A stretch of DNA of 64,000 bases from assembly GCA_036852015.1 (NCBI GenBank), contig JAANDG010000073.1, positions 1 through 64,000 on the forward strand. Reading direction: 5' to 3'. Of the stretch, positions 45,943 through 58,142 are shown in pieces. The DNA is from Pelodera strongyloides (lineage: Eukaryota; Nematoda; Chromadorea; Rhabditida; Rhabditidae). Both the position numbers and the translations under genes were made by a program. Below the pieces are notes generated by a model, which made no database searches, was not told where the DNA came from, and saw only the letters and a list, made by a program, of their open reading frames with translations. Every line of letters starts with the position of its first letter. Position 1 is the stretch's first letter.

Positions 45943-48900
45943 TCATCGTTTTGACCTCTGCTTCGGAGGTTTAGCAATGGCGACTGTGCATCTGAAAGAA
46001 AAGGTGGAAATTTCCCTTTTCGTAACTGGGATCTACCCTTATCTCCTACTCGTCTAATTATCTAATTATCGTAATAATCTCAAATCCCGTAATGATCCTT
46101 CCCGGACGGTCATGTTTTTGTTCAGACGCTGATCACAAGCAAATTACATATCTCTGCGGATAACGTGTTTACTTTTCAATTTCTAATGTAACCCCGCTTA
46201 CCTGAGCATCGGTATAATACACTTAGAACATATGAGTATCGATGCTAGAATAAGCGCTACGGCGAGCACAACTTCGACTATTATGGTGACCAGCTCAGTG
46301 GTAGAGTTGATACCATCGAGCCACGTACGCGGGTCCATAGAGGCTAGGAATCCTTCGACACCTAGAAAATCAAATGAAAATATTCCTTGACTTCACCGCA
46401 CCAAACAAGCGGTCCGCCGACGCTGGGCAACGAACCAGAGGTGCAATACTCGTTGGCGCACCTGTGGCGCACAACTCCTTGCCACATGTGTTGTGCCATG
46501 CTCGCGTGCGCACTCTTGCCACAAGTGTGCGGCGAAATCGTGGAGTTACACCAGTGGATTCTCAAGTTTCATAATATTTCTTTCCAACAAGTAAAATTAA
46601 TATGTATCTACCTCTTTCATTGCATCCCGCACAGTCGCCAATGGCTGTTTGCCACCGATGTGCATTCCTCGCATGTATAAGACGTTGCGATTGATATCTG
46701 AAAGTGATAAATTAGCATAATCACATGCGAGATACACTGTAGTTTTTCTGGGTGACTGGCCTTTAATTAGTCTTCATTACGTGGAAGGAACGCAATTGGG
46801 GCACTCTCTAGGTAGGGAGTGCTATTATGGAGCTATTATGGACAGTTACTACAAGAGATGTAATTAATAATGAGTGACGATTCTCCTATGCGAGATTGCA
46901 AAGAATTGTAATTCAAGATCTTGTTAAGTTCACGCATGTAGTTTTTTTTATTTCAAGGGAAAGCAGAAGTACGTGTATTTAGAAGTGTATATTTGTTAAT
47001 AAATTTAGTGTTGAAGAATAAGAATATGATGGCTGAGGATTTATCACTAGTTATGTTAAAGTGGGTACTGTAAGTATTCTAATTCACAACGTCTAATTAA
47101 CTCACTGAAGTGGAATACGTAGGAACCTGTAATAATTTCCACATTACCATTATTTATTTATTATCACCACAGGGTGTGGGGTGTGCATCACAAAGAAACG
47201 ACGAAGAGAAGTAGTATATAACTCGTAGTGATGTCGTTGATTTGTAAACAGATTAGATAATAAACGATGAAACATCAATGATATATTAATCGTGGAAACA
47301 TTGAAGTTTAACTTACATATAGATTCAAAGAATCTTAGCAATTATTAACATAACAATATTTCAATTTAGTGTAATCAAACAACTTACTCGAACCATTTGC
47401 ACCTCTTTCCCTGGGGATCGCCACTTGGGTGGAAACACACGTAACGTCGATTATCGATTGTTGACGGTACCTGAATCTTACGATATGCAGATGAGGGGGC
47501 GGGGCTTGAGTCACCATTATGCAAATTAAGGGGCAGGTCTTCGGGATTTCTGACTTGAGACTTATTTATGCTAATGAGAGCAACGCTCACCGCATGTAAA
47601 TTTAAGTATGATCATACAACGACGCACTGTAATTGATTGGGTAGTATTGTATTGATATTAGTTAGCCTGCTAGTAAATTAAGAAATTAGCATAAATAAAA
47701 ATACTAAGATTACAAACTACAAAGTTGTGTATACCGTGACTATCGGGGCAAAGTCCTTTGGCTTAGAGACGTCAGTTTGTATGGAGAACACCATCTCTGG
47801 GTGATCGGTCTCCTCACTCGGGTAAACTTGCCCGATAAGCGTTCCCTTGGCTTTCTGAAAGAAATAATTATATAAGATGGGAAACGGAGAAACCATTTGG
47901 TGACGGTTTGATGTTTTTTTCGTGGGCCGACCTATTTTGACCGAACATCCTCGAAAAACGTCGCCGAATGGTCACCACATGCTCAGGCCACTGTCCAATC
48001 ACCAAATGGTTTTTCTGTGAAAAAAAATGATAATAAGATAATAAATATCCTATATTAAATGTTACTTCCTTTTGGTAAATGCGTATTTTCAAAAAAAAAT
48101 CGCTACCTTGAAAGTGATATTCAAAAACCGATTGCTGTCCTTGTCCAGCTGTATTCTTCCATCAAAAGAATCGAACAGTGACACGTGCCGCAGAACATTG
48201 GGGCGTGTGCGAGTCGTGAGCGAGACCTGAGCGACGCTGGAGCAATTATTCATAATAACACCACTAACATGTCAATACCAGATCGCCGGCTGAGCACTAT
48301 TACCGAGCAAGCACTAAAAAGGGCACATTTATGAAAAATAAGAAGCGCATCGCCCAAGAAATAAGTAATAAGACTCGATTGAGTCTATTCTGGAGTTGCG
48401 ATAAGTTGGCCTACTTAGATCAAACGCATGAAAAGCAGAACTAACTGTTGTGAATGTGACTTGCAAAGGATGTTTCAAGTGGTAGTTAACTTCTGAAAAC
48501 TGTCCTAAAAATGTTGTTCTCCTAGATTTCAGCTTTTACAATTAATCGATCATTAAAGGGATAGGTTCACCTCGAATTACACCTTTTTTATACAAAATGC
48601 GAAAATTGCAGTAAATTTCCTTTGCTCCCCAAAGTAGGAAAGCTTGCTCAAAAAGCTAAACTACCTCGAATTTATAAAACAATTGGAGTACCGCAGTCGT
48701 GGTAAGTGGGAAATAGCGTAGCAGGGCTGGAGACGCTAGAAGATACAGGGCCCTTTTATCATCGTCTGTCTATCACAACAACCTCTGCACCTCCAACCCT
48801 GTCACGCTATTTCCTATTTAGCTAGGCTGCGGTACTCCAATTGTTTTATAATAATTCGAGGTAGTTTATCTTTTTTGAGCAAGCTCTCCTACCTCGGGGA

Positions 48901-51900
48901 GAAAAGGTAATTTTATGTAATTTTCGCAGTGTGAAGGTTTTCGGCCATACTATCAATAGAAAGCATTCAAAAAGGTGCAAATCCTAGTGAACCTATCCCT
49001 TTAAGGTCAAAGGATATCAATAATCCAATAATAGCACTCACTAGTACATTTGCTCCCTCGGCGTGCTCAACTCTCACCACTCTGTCGTTTAGTTGAGCAG
49101 TTCGGATCCACGGGTCATCGGTCAATGGACGGCCTGGAAAATGAGAAAGCTCTTAATTTAAAGCGATATAACATCCGACTTTTGAAGCGTATGATATACA
49201 ACTTCATTCCTATGTTGCCAACATAAGTGAGTTCACAAAATGCGTTTCAGAAACAGGATGTTATACCGCTTGAACAGTTGGATATGTCAATTCAATGATT
49301 GATCAAGCAATAGTCGAAAAATGCTATAAAAGCAACCGGTAAATCGTAGTTTTTAGAGGAAGCAGCCGGGATTGAACAAGTGGCCATTAGAGCGAGCAAG
49401 ACTGTAACCAATTGAGCCATGCGTCACAAATCAAAATCAATAAACTCACCCCAATCGATATTGACAAATTCGTCGTCTCCGCTTACGACCACCACTTGTT
49501 CGCCATTGAAGGTGGAAGTGTACTTTTGACGCTTGCAATCGGCCACGCTGATGTGCTGAAAGTGAAGTCTCAAAGTTACTGTCAGAAGCTCCCCGGGGAA
49601 GATTGAGAACTGGGAGAAGCTGGGGACCTCCCTGTCTCCGAATATTACTATGACAATTAGCATAGAGCTCCCCAAATCCCAGCTCCCTGATTCCCAGGGA
49701 AAATTTTCCTGAGAAGTGTTATAGTTGGATGTGCAGAGAAGGAGAAGTCTTCGCTATTTTAACCTGTCGTTACAGCTTACATCAATTGTGGCTCGCTCTA
49801 GACGTTGAAATAGGTTACGAGCTGGAATCTGCAGCTAACAAAGGACGACTGCTAAGAGTTTTAACTCCAATGCTTACCTGAGCTTCGGTGACTTTCACCA
49901 GTCCCTTCCTAATGTCCCATCGTCCGTCATCCCACCGCAACCAGCCCAGTTTGTCCAGGGAACTCTCACCGGGACCATTTAGGGCAACTCCGCCTCGGAG
50001 CTCTTTTGTACCTGTAACAGGACAATTCTTGTGTGACTTGTATGGAAATATCCTGAAGACATAGGACAGTTTATAGAGATCATGGCCTACACGGCTGAGC
50101 GTGACGTGAAGTATGCTATAATAATAAGCCTGGAGCAATGCATACATCAAAGCGTTTGTGTAACTGAAGCATAAGAATGTAAGACATATGCTCGTACTCG
50201 TAAGGAACTTCCTATTGGTAATCTCCTACCTTCCCGTACAAAGTACATTCCCGGTGGTAATTCTCTGTTCGGTCGACTTCCGCTAACGATCATGTCTATA
50301 CTGTGACTGCTGGAGAGCTCGAATTTCTCACTACCTTTATTCAATGGTACCTGGAATGTTTGGAGAAATTTAGAATAGCAAAACTGGCACGGAGAGGGTT
50401 TTAGAGATAGATAGAGAGGAGTCTTGCCGAGAGGACTCGGTGAGAGTCATAGAGGTGGTCAGAGAAAGAGAGAGAGACATAGAGAGAGACCGGAAACAAG
50501 GAAAACTGAAAGAATTAAAAAACATAAAGCTCACTCGTATATTATTGTCGTCGTCCAACAACGCCCACTTTCTGTTTCTCTTCTCGTAAACACGATAGCG
50601 GAATACGAGAATAGTGTCAGGTTGATTGATTTTCACCGCTTGAAAGGTTAGATCCTGGAATTTAGCACAAAGCTAAAGTGACATAAACTGCATTATGTAC
50701 TATCAACTAACCTTGCGGAAACGGTGCGGTGGTCTTGCAAGACTGCGTGGCCAACTTTATGCCTCCGCCAGAGTTATCCAGCTATCAATTTTTATGAAAT
50801 GTGACCATCGAACCCAGTGGTTTTGCATGGGTAGTACGGCATTAAACAAAATACCACCATTTTCATAAATATTGTAATCTTGTAGTGTTTTTTTTTGCAA
50901 GTAAGGTGGTAAGTAACCACAGAGACCTATAGAGATAGAGAAATACGCAGATGAACGATGATAAAAGAAGAGAGTTAGAGAGAAAGAAAATTGGAAGAAA
51001 AAGAGAGGGAAGAGTAAAAAAAAAGGAGAAAAACTTACCTTATAAGGATCAATTCGTATCTGACAACATGCTTCGGATTTCCCACTACCAATACAGCCCA
51101 CATTGGTCTGTGATGGGTGATAGGTACGGTAGCATAAGGATCCAGAGGAACAGTTTCTGAATTGATATTTAATCAAGACACATAGTTTAAATGTATGGTC
51201 TCGTGATTAATGCTAACCTCTAACACAAAATTGGGAAAATAATAATTAAATTTGTGCACTGGTAATTCTACCAGGCGGGTATTCCTGGCATGAAAAATAA
51301 TTTGGAAGCATTTTTTTGAATATCGTCTAACAATACGTGAAAGCTTCTTGAGGACTGAAGTTGAATGCAGCACAAAGAAAAAATATGTCCTTGACTGACT
51401 CGCTTACTAATTAAACCACTGCAAATTTTCGGCACTTTTTTACCGTTTTCTTGATTGACCAGCTGATCGATTTTCTAATTATCGATTGCCCTACTCACTT
51501 GTAATGATATTCCTGTATGGTGCAATGTTCATCACCACCGGCGCAATCACATATACAAGAAGTGGTGACTCTGGGTATTCCAAAGGTGTATGAGGCTGTG
51601 ACAGGATGATGTTGCTCCAATCTTGTCAACTCCAGGGTATGTAAGTATGAGGGTGAGGATTTTGAAGAGTTTACCTAAAAGAAAGAAAACTTTAAAACGA
51701 GACTTTAGAAGTAACCTAGAAATCTATGTTGCTCTTACATAAGACCTATGACCGCATTGGTTATTTGTAAGTTTAATTTACTCAAATATATATGATTTAG
51801 TACCGCTGCTACTTCTCTATTTCTGTGGAATAACGAGGAGAAAATTGGAATAACGCGCAACTGCGCAGTTATTTCAGTTATTTGTACGTGAGAATCCGAA

Positions 51901-52479
51901 TCATAGCACATTTTTCAAAAAAAAAAAACGGCTGTTAAACCGCTTAAAGATGAAGGCTCGATTTCGTCATCAAAGCTTACCCTCAACTCTATGCACGCCG
52001 TTTCGTGCAATGACATTTGCAATTGAATAGCGCTAAATATATTCATCTTCTCGTGACTGTCGTATTCTCGAACCTGAATTTTTTTTCTGATAGAAATAAT
52101 TTCATATCATTCCCGGTAATTCCTGCACGTAATAATTCCCTGTTCCCTGGTGATTAATCCCAGAGGTATCTGCTGATATCCGACAACAGTAAGAGAGGAC
52201 ATGAATCTCTGTCGTTGACTGCAACGTTTATGATGACTAGGCTAGGCAGTTTCAAAAAACGAGATAGACGAAGTAGAGTCACACGGCTAATTACTGCTCT
52301 AACTTATTTACAAGCAATTAGATATGTAGTAAGCGTAAAATGTACAAAACCCCAACCTCTCCCTCCATTACTGTATTCCTCGTGCAGTGCGGGATAATGT
52401 TTCGTATATCATCTAATACCCGGGCATTTATATGTATTAATAGGCATAATAATATTAACAATAGTTCCCTTGTTATCAT
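45943..52479 (-). CDS. eff-1/aff-1: EFF-1/AFF-1-family fusexin (cell-cell fusion protein)
   Basis: A single-pass surface protein that, in nematodes, fuses somatic cells when present on both partners; its ectodomain has the class II fusion fold. Fifteen exons all join in phase: 52479-52357, 52073-51981, 51674-51499, 51156-51039, 50654-50535, 50350-50230, 50011-49878, 49555-49450, 49133-49042, 48226-48107, 47854-47735, 47470-47388, 46697-46612, 46361-46202 and 45991-45943. Sum 1,701 nt, 566 aa (C. elegans AFF-1 is about 590). Exon 1 encodes a signal peptide (MITRELLLILLCLLIHINAR) and IPHCTRNTVMEGE. Cys-rich blocks follow: SCICDCAGGDEHC, NCSSGSLC, GCIGSGKSEACC, then QAVKINQPDTILVFRYRVY, ADCKRQKY, YVCFHPSG and IGDCAGCNE. 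Exon 14 holds the membrane segment (LVTIIVEVVLAVALILASIL), then CSKC and a short basic tail ending KPPKQRSKR. I cannot tell EFF-1 from AFF-1 without alignment. Confidence 0.93.
48553..49005. mobile_element. TTAA-flanked MITE, AGGGATAGG type, in a fusexin intron
   Basis: TTAAAGGGATAGGTTCACCT and GTGAACCTATCCCTTTAA ends, both with TTAA. Long sub-terminal arms pair (TTGGAGTACCGCAG against CTGCGGTACTCCAA; AAAGCTTGCTC-type against GAGCAAGCT). It fills most of the intron between exons 49133-49042 and 48226-48107, starting 36 nt from the upstream exon. Confidence 0.87.
49155..49280. mobile_element. Short MITE, AAAGCGATATAACATCCG type, in a fusexin intron
   Basis: TTAAAGCGATATAACATCCG on the left and CAGGATGTTATACCGCTT on the right, about 120 bp. 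It shares the 'aagc' ends and inner 'gaaacGcAT' with the AGCGAAATACC family. Between fusexin exons 49555-49450 and 49133-49042. Confidence 0.75.
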
Positions 52480-52500
52480 ATCCTGAAAGAAAAAAACATC
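52480..52500 (-). promoter_or_regulatory. Likely spliced-leader acceptor of the fusexin gene
   Basis: The minus strand reads GATGTTTTTTTCTTTCAG, then GAT, then the ATG. A strong polypyrimidine tract and AG three nt before the start codon suggest trans-splicing, or else a non-coding first exon upstream. Confidence 0.5.
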
Positions 52501-55500
52501 ACAATACATTGCTAGCTAGCAATTGACACTCTTAGAAAAAGAAAAAGAAAGATAGAGAGAGAAGCAGAGAAGAGAAAGAAAGAGATGAAATGCAGGTAAA
52601 ATATATAATTGACTGAAAATTGTTTTCGCTATGTCCTTTACGAACAAATTTTATGCCATTTATATGTAAGTAAAATGCATTCATTGCACGAGTTACATTA
52701 CATAATATTCAATCGCCAAATTGTACAGTAGTACTCAAATTTCAGCTAAACCAAGTATAGTAGCCACTCTTTCAGTCGAGCAGTGAATTAGAATATATGG
52801 AAATTTGCAGTGAGTGAAATACTGAGTGAATTTGAGCGCGCGAGTTATTTCAGTGACCTCGGTCGGGTAACATTAGAGCGTGCAGTTATCAATAATAATC
52901 GGAATCTCATATAGACAATTAAGCGCATTTCACATTATTTGGTGATTATCAAGGACTGATTAGATTCACTTTCTTGCAACTTGTCTCTGATTCGAGAAAT
53001 TTGCACATTTAGAATCTGGGTATGATAGAAAAAATTATCTCGTTAAAAACCATTTGCTAAAAGATGATCAAGTTTTTTTTATGATATCGTACACTAAATG
53101 AGGCAGGGATTTGTAAATTTGCACTATCTACAGACAGTATGCATATATAGTTATAGTAAAATCATACAATATTAGTATAAGGCGGTACCGCGGCTGGTAG
53201 AAAACCAATGGAATTGACTATGCGTACCATAATAAGAGTATTTGATTGATACGCATAGAAAATTAACGACCCGACACAACATTAGCCATTTATTGAATGG
53301 CAACCGAAAATAGAGTTACCCCAAAAATTGACTTTGTATAGATGATACAGTTTTTTCCTCGACTTACGGTAATTATGTTCAACTGGCTACATAATACGGT
53401 AATGTAAACCGCATTACAATTTGAATGATATGCATCATAGCTGCCTATTTAAAAGGCAATATATATATATGTATTTAAAATGTTGTGAACTTTACGATGT
53501 AACTCAGAAATTCACATAAAAATTATATACAAGCTTTATGGAGTTTAGCAAGGGTTTAGGTGCATATACATAAGGGTGTGGGTATAAACATCGTTTCAGT
53601 AATAGTAATGCCAAAATGTTTACCTACTACTAGGTGAAAATCTTATTATTCTGTTAATGCATGATAACTGTCAGAACTTGGGTCTTCGTAATATAAATGG
53701 TATATTACTCGGTGCTCCAATGTCTATGTACCCTTCACACCCTTCAACCTATTGCGGCATCAGACAAGTGTTTATTTTCTGTGCACCAATTCAGGGTCGC
53801 CTACCCCAAAGCGACCATTCGCACCCACGACCCAAACTCTTACTCCTACAAGTACCATATTGGCAAGGTTGAGCATTGGGGTACATAGTAAACAGTATCC
53901 TTAATCCATAAATGAATAACATCTTATAGTATAATTAAGTAGAATATTCCTTATAACAAGCACAAAAGTTAATTAGCATATATTCTGCTGGAACATACAA
54001 TTAGCAGCTACCATGCTCGAAATTAGCATATGATAGCAAAGCAAAACATATGTTGACTAGAAAAAAAAAGAAAAATATCGAGATCCACGCACATGCTAAT
54101 TATGCATTCTTGTAGTTAGGATTTTAGGGTACATAAAAATGCGCCAGCTGAGAGATTTTACGCAGACATCTAATGTAAAATCATTTCTAAACAGAATAAG
54201 ATGGTAGAGAGATAGAAAGTGTGTCATAGAGAGAAGAAATAGACACATAGAGGAAATAGATAATTAATATATAGCAATGAATGCAACAGTAAAGACAGTG
54301 ATGTACAGTACGCGCTCAAGTTCCGTAGGACTACTGTACTTCATACAAAACCTCAATGGCAAGTGAACGACAATGCAGTATATCATCAGTTATCCGCTCA
54401 TTCGTAACTCGTCCTTGAACTCGAAACGCGGGGTTAAATCCGGTAAATTGTAGCTGGAACAGCGACTGGTATGTGTAGTAATAAATATCGGATAGCGGTA
54501 ACGCATGTCACCGCCGGAACTCGTCCGCTATGAGCTACCATATACATACTAGGTCACGGACAAAGGAATGGTACTGGAATTACTGTTAAGCTATGATTAC
54601 GTATATCCTCTACTCCAGGAACAAATATCAACCCTTTCCTTATACTTAAACTATTAATGTGTAAATGGTATGAGGCAAGTTTCAAACAATTAGAGTTGGT
54701 ATTTCGAAACTAACCAAATGGTACCTACAAGAGATGACTGTTAGACCAAGGTACTACACAAAAGGACCATTTTACAGTACTAGTTTTATCTTATCATGTC
54801 GAATACTGCCGTTCTATTCACCGCTCACGTGGTACAGGATTAGGAAAACGCGCTGTGGATCGCAGAGGATATGCAGCTATCTGATAAAGAATCAGCACGG
54901 TTTTTGCATATGGCTGCATATGGCTGACACTGTGCATCAACTTAATCTGTACCATGGTCTAGTCACTATATTTTTCTGCCAAAGTAATACCTCACATAAA
55001 TAATTTATTACTTTTGGGACACTTACGTACGAAACATTATGTAATGGTGTCACTTACTATATGACAGGTAAATGTGCGGTAAAATATACAGTGATTAATA
55101 CTAAAAGGTTGGTTGGTGGCAGCCTCCTCCGAAAGAGAGATAGAGAGAGAGAAAGAGAGAGAGAGAATGGGATGTAGCAGTGTAGAGAGGAAGAGAGAGG
55201 AGAGTAACAGGGAGAGGTCGAAATGGTATGAGTCAGGTTAAAAGGGTACACCATACTCATTGTCAACTATATATTGCGCGAGGTTGATTGTAAAAGGTAT
55301 TTCATATTTCTTAATCAGCTTCTATTTAGTGTACACATAAACAGTAATTGAAATTCGGGCTGGGGTGAGTTGCACAATAGAATTCCAAATAGAAAGCCAT
55401 ATTTAAATTTTGATATTATCTGAGCAGCTGGTACGAATGGTACAACATTTCCACGGTTCTCATGTCATTCTACTCTTTTCTAAAAAAAAAGCTTGTAAGG

Positions 55501-56790
55501 GGTAGGACATCAACATTTGGAAAATGATCTACCGGGAAGGAAACGCCTACGAAAAGAGAAAATATTGAAAACTTGCAACTCTTTGACAGTATACCCTATG
55601 AACTTATGAAAGAGTGTATGCAAATTTTTACTTATGCAAATTTTATCGAAGAGTGAGAAGTGGGATCCTTCTGTTTCCCGGCAGTCGTTTGAAGAATATT
55701 AGCAAACATCTCGCAACATCCACACACAAAACAATCCACTTGATGGTGACACTTGCGGGAGGGCGAGAGAGTGGGCGGTATATTAGAGGGTGAGAAATTA
55801 GCATATCAAATTTTTAATTATTATATCTAATTAGCATACCTAATTAGCATATATAACCTTAGAATACGTAAGTGTAATGGAAAGAATTGAACACGGTGAA
55901 AAGTCACAAAAAATAGTCACAATTAAAATTACGGTGTTATGAACATTTGAGAATAGATTCTTATCATTAGATTTGTTTGTCCCTACAATCAGACATGTGA
56001 TCGAACGGACAAAAGGTAAAGTAAGAAAGTTATGACAACCAAAAAGATGTTATGTTTATGTGATCTGACCGAGGATGTGTTTTTATAATAACACTTGAAA
56101 GAAAATCATAATATGTTAGATCTTACCATGGAAGATACCAAGGCTCAAATAAAAAGTCGACAAGACAAGAGTTAATGTGTTGCAAAAGCTTTGCGGAATC
56201 TATACTATCCGCGCATTGTTTATTTAATAGTACACAGACAAACGAGACACGATTTCATCTGGATTTCATATGTATTTTACTATCAAAAAGAAAAAGACAA
56301 TGAAAAAAGTTGGTTTTCGAAAGATAAGTACTGGCAAATAAAGAAATTTTTTACTGTTTATCTTGTAGCTATCTAGATCAAACTTTAGACTTATGTCACT
56401 CATGTACATTTTGACGGTATATTTAATTATTGGCTTCGAAATGGTCGCCCTACTGTACCTTTCGTTTAGACACTGTTGCGCATCTCATAGAAATATATCA
56501 TTCAATGTTGCCGCGCCGGTCGATTCGCCACATCTTTGCGGCTCGCGCCGTTTGCAGCGTTGGAGCACAGGCAGCGCTACCATGGCGCGAAGCAGTGCTT
56601 TCGAATACGATTGAGTGATTGCGCCGTTGAGCGAAACGGGCGTAGAGTATTGAGCCGGGGAACAGAATCAAGAAAATGATCTCATCCGTTGTATGTTTAG
56701 CTTCCGGTGGTGGTTTTAGATAACTGTTTATCCGAGGCGCACATGCGACGGCAGAGCTGCGTTTATTTTATTCAAACTTATGTTTTACAG
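52501..56790. other. Upstream flank of the fusexin gene, no gene seen
   Basis: AT-rich, with frequent TTAGCATA-type words, a (GA) tract at about 55,130-55,200 and a GC-rich patch at about 56,505-56,640 that opens frames on both strands without exon borders. Probably regulatory and repeat-derived DNA. I see no gene I can support. Confidence 0.4.
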
Positions 56791-56871
56791 ACACCGCCCA
56801 ACGAACCTCCAGCAGATGTTGGAATGTTGAATATGGATGTCCATAATATTAATGTAATACTGAAAAAATAA
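56791..56871 (+). other. Candidate terminal exon
   Basis: After the acceptor ATGTTTTACAG, the frame reads TPPNEPPADVGMLNMDVHNI and a short tail to a TAA, followed at once by AATAAACATC, a polyadenylation-like signal. No upstream exon could be joined, so it may be chance. Confidence 0.25.
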
Positions 56872-57065
56872 ACATCGATGAAGACCAACTAAGGCTACAT
56901 TACGAAGAAGTACGGTAGCAATAACACCATCGCTATATAATGTAACACTGTTTAGCGTCACGTAGATACAATAGCTGTGATGTGACTACTTACGTACTTA
57001 CGTTATATTGAATTTAGACAAAGTAAACGAAAAATTAAAGACAATGTACCGTTTTTGACAATGTG

Positions 57066-57244
57066 TTAAAGCCAAATACCGGCCGGTTTCTGAAACGCAT
57101 AGTGGACAACTGAATTCTTACGTATTTATGGTAATTTGCTCGATCTTATTCGATTTGTTATTCTAATTTATGTTCATTTGCATAAGTTGCATAAGAATGC
57201 TGGTGTACTCGGTGTTTCAAAAAGCGACCGGTATTTCGCTTTAA
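57066..57244. mobile_element. MITE, AGCGAAATACC family
   Basis: GTTAAAGCCAAATACCGGCC and ACCGGTATTTCGCTTTAA ends with TTAA on both sides. The interior (CAACTGAATTCTTACGTATT, CATAAGAATGCTGGTGTACT) is nearly the same as the 11.2-kb copy. Confidence 0.88.
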
Positions 57245-57348
57245 CTACAACTACGGTATTTTAACTCAAGAGTCGAGGTTGATCTCTATGATACATTACC
57301 ATATCGCGGGACAAATTAGTAAATTGCATTTCTAGTTCTTTGCCTAGG

Positions 57349-57617
57349 AATTGGGTCGACCAACGTTGTCTTATTTATTCCATACTCTTTTGGTAACAAA
57401 TGCGCGGATGGCGTGCAAAAAGAGCACCGTTTCAATAAGGAATACCGCATTTACAATTTGCCCATTTGCGGTACAGAAGACAATGTAAAATGTTGCCGAA
57501 CTGGCAAAAAGTCTTTGCGAAATGGTAGAAACAGAAACATTGACAAAATATATGGGGACTGGGTTCGTGAGGGATACACCTCAGGGACATCCTTACCCAA
57601 CACTAACTGCAGTTGGT
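57349..57617 (+). CDS. Candidate cysteine-containing exon, unrecognised
   Basis: About 89 codons stay open from an acceptor TTTGCCTAG to a good donor (GTTGGTAAGG), unusually long for this AT-rich flank. The frame carries spaced cysteines: GNKCADGVQKEHRF, NLPICGTEDNVKCCRTGK and LPNTNCSW, giving C...C...CC...C. No family recognised and no partner exon found; the donor is followed by a MITE 80 nt later. It could be one exon of a small secreted protein gene or a remnant. Confidence 0.3.
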
Positions 57618-57697
57618 AAGGACTTTATCTAGGGAGCCTGCAATGCTAGTACCTATACTCCCTGCGAATGAACTTTCTATTCCAGCACTTGTCACTT

Positions 57698-58142
57698 TTA
57701 AAGGGAGAGGCCCACGAGAAAATACTTTTGTTCGATATATTTGCACATAATGCGGAATTTCAGAAATGTTACTGTGAAATCCGCATTTCTTTGCACCTAA
57801 AACTCACAGAGTTATTCCCCGGCAAACAGTTCGGCCAGGTACCGTAGTCAGGAAAGTTTTTATGTTTTAAATCCATCCATTAGCATTCTTTCTCTTCATA
57901 GTAATGGTTAAACGAATGAACATCATTCCTACGATTATAACAAGGCGTTTCCAATACTGTAGTGCCCTAAAAGCGCAAAATTGATTCTGACTACGGTACC
58001 TGGCCGAACTGTTTGCTGGGGAATAACTCGGTGAGTTTTAGGTGCAAAGAAATGCGGTTTTCACAGTAACATTTCTGAAATTCCGGACATTCTGTGCAAA
58101 TAAATTAAGGGAAACTTTTTTCTCGTGGGCCTCTCCCTTTAA
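57698..58142. mobile_element. TTAA-flanked palindromic MITE, AGGGAGAGGCCC type
   Basis: TTAAAGGGAGAGGCCCACGA and TCGTGGGCCTCTCCCTTTAA ends with TTAA on both sides. The arms are about 155 bp each (for example CGGTACCTGGCCGAACTGTT mirrored by AACAGTTCGGCCAGGTACCG), so it could fold into a long hairpin with a loop of roughly 130 nt. Confidence 0.9.
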
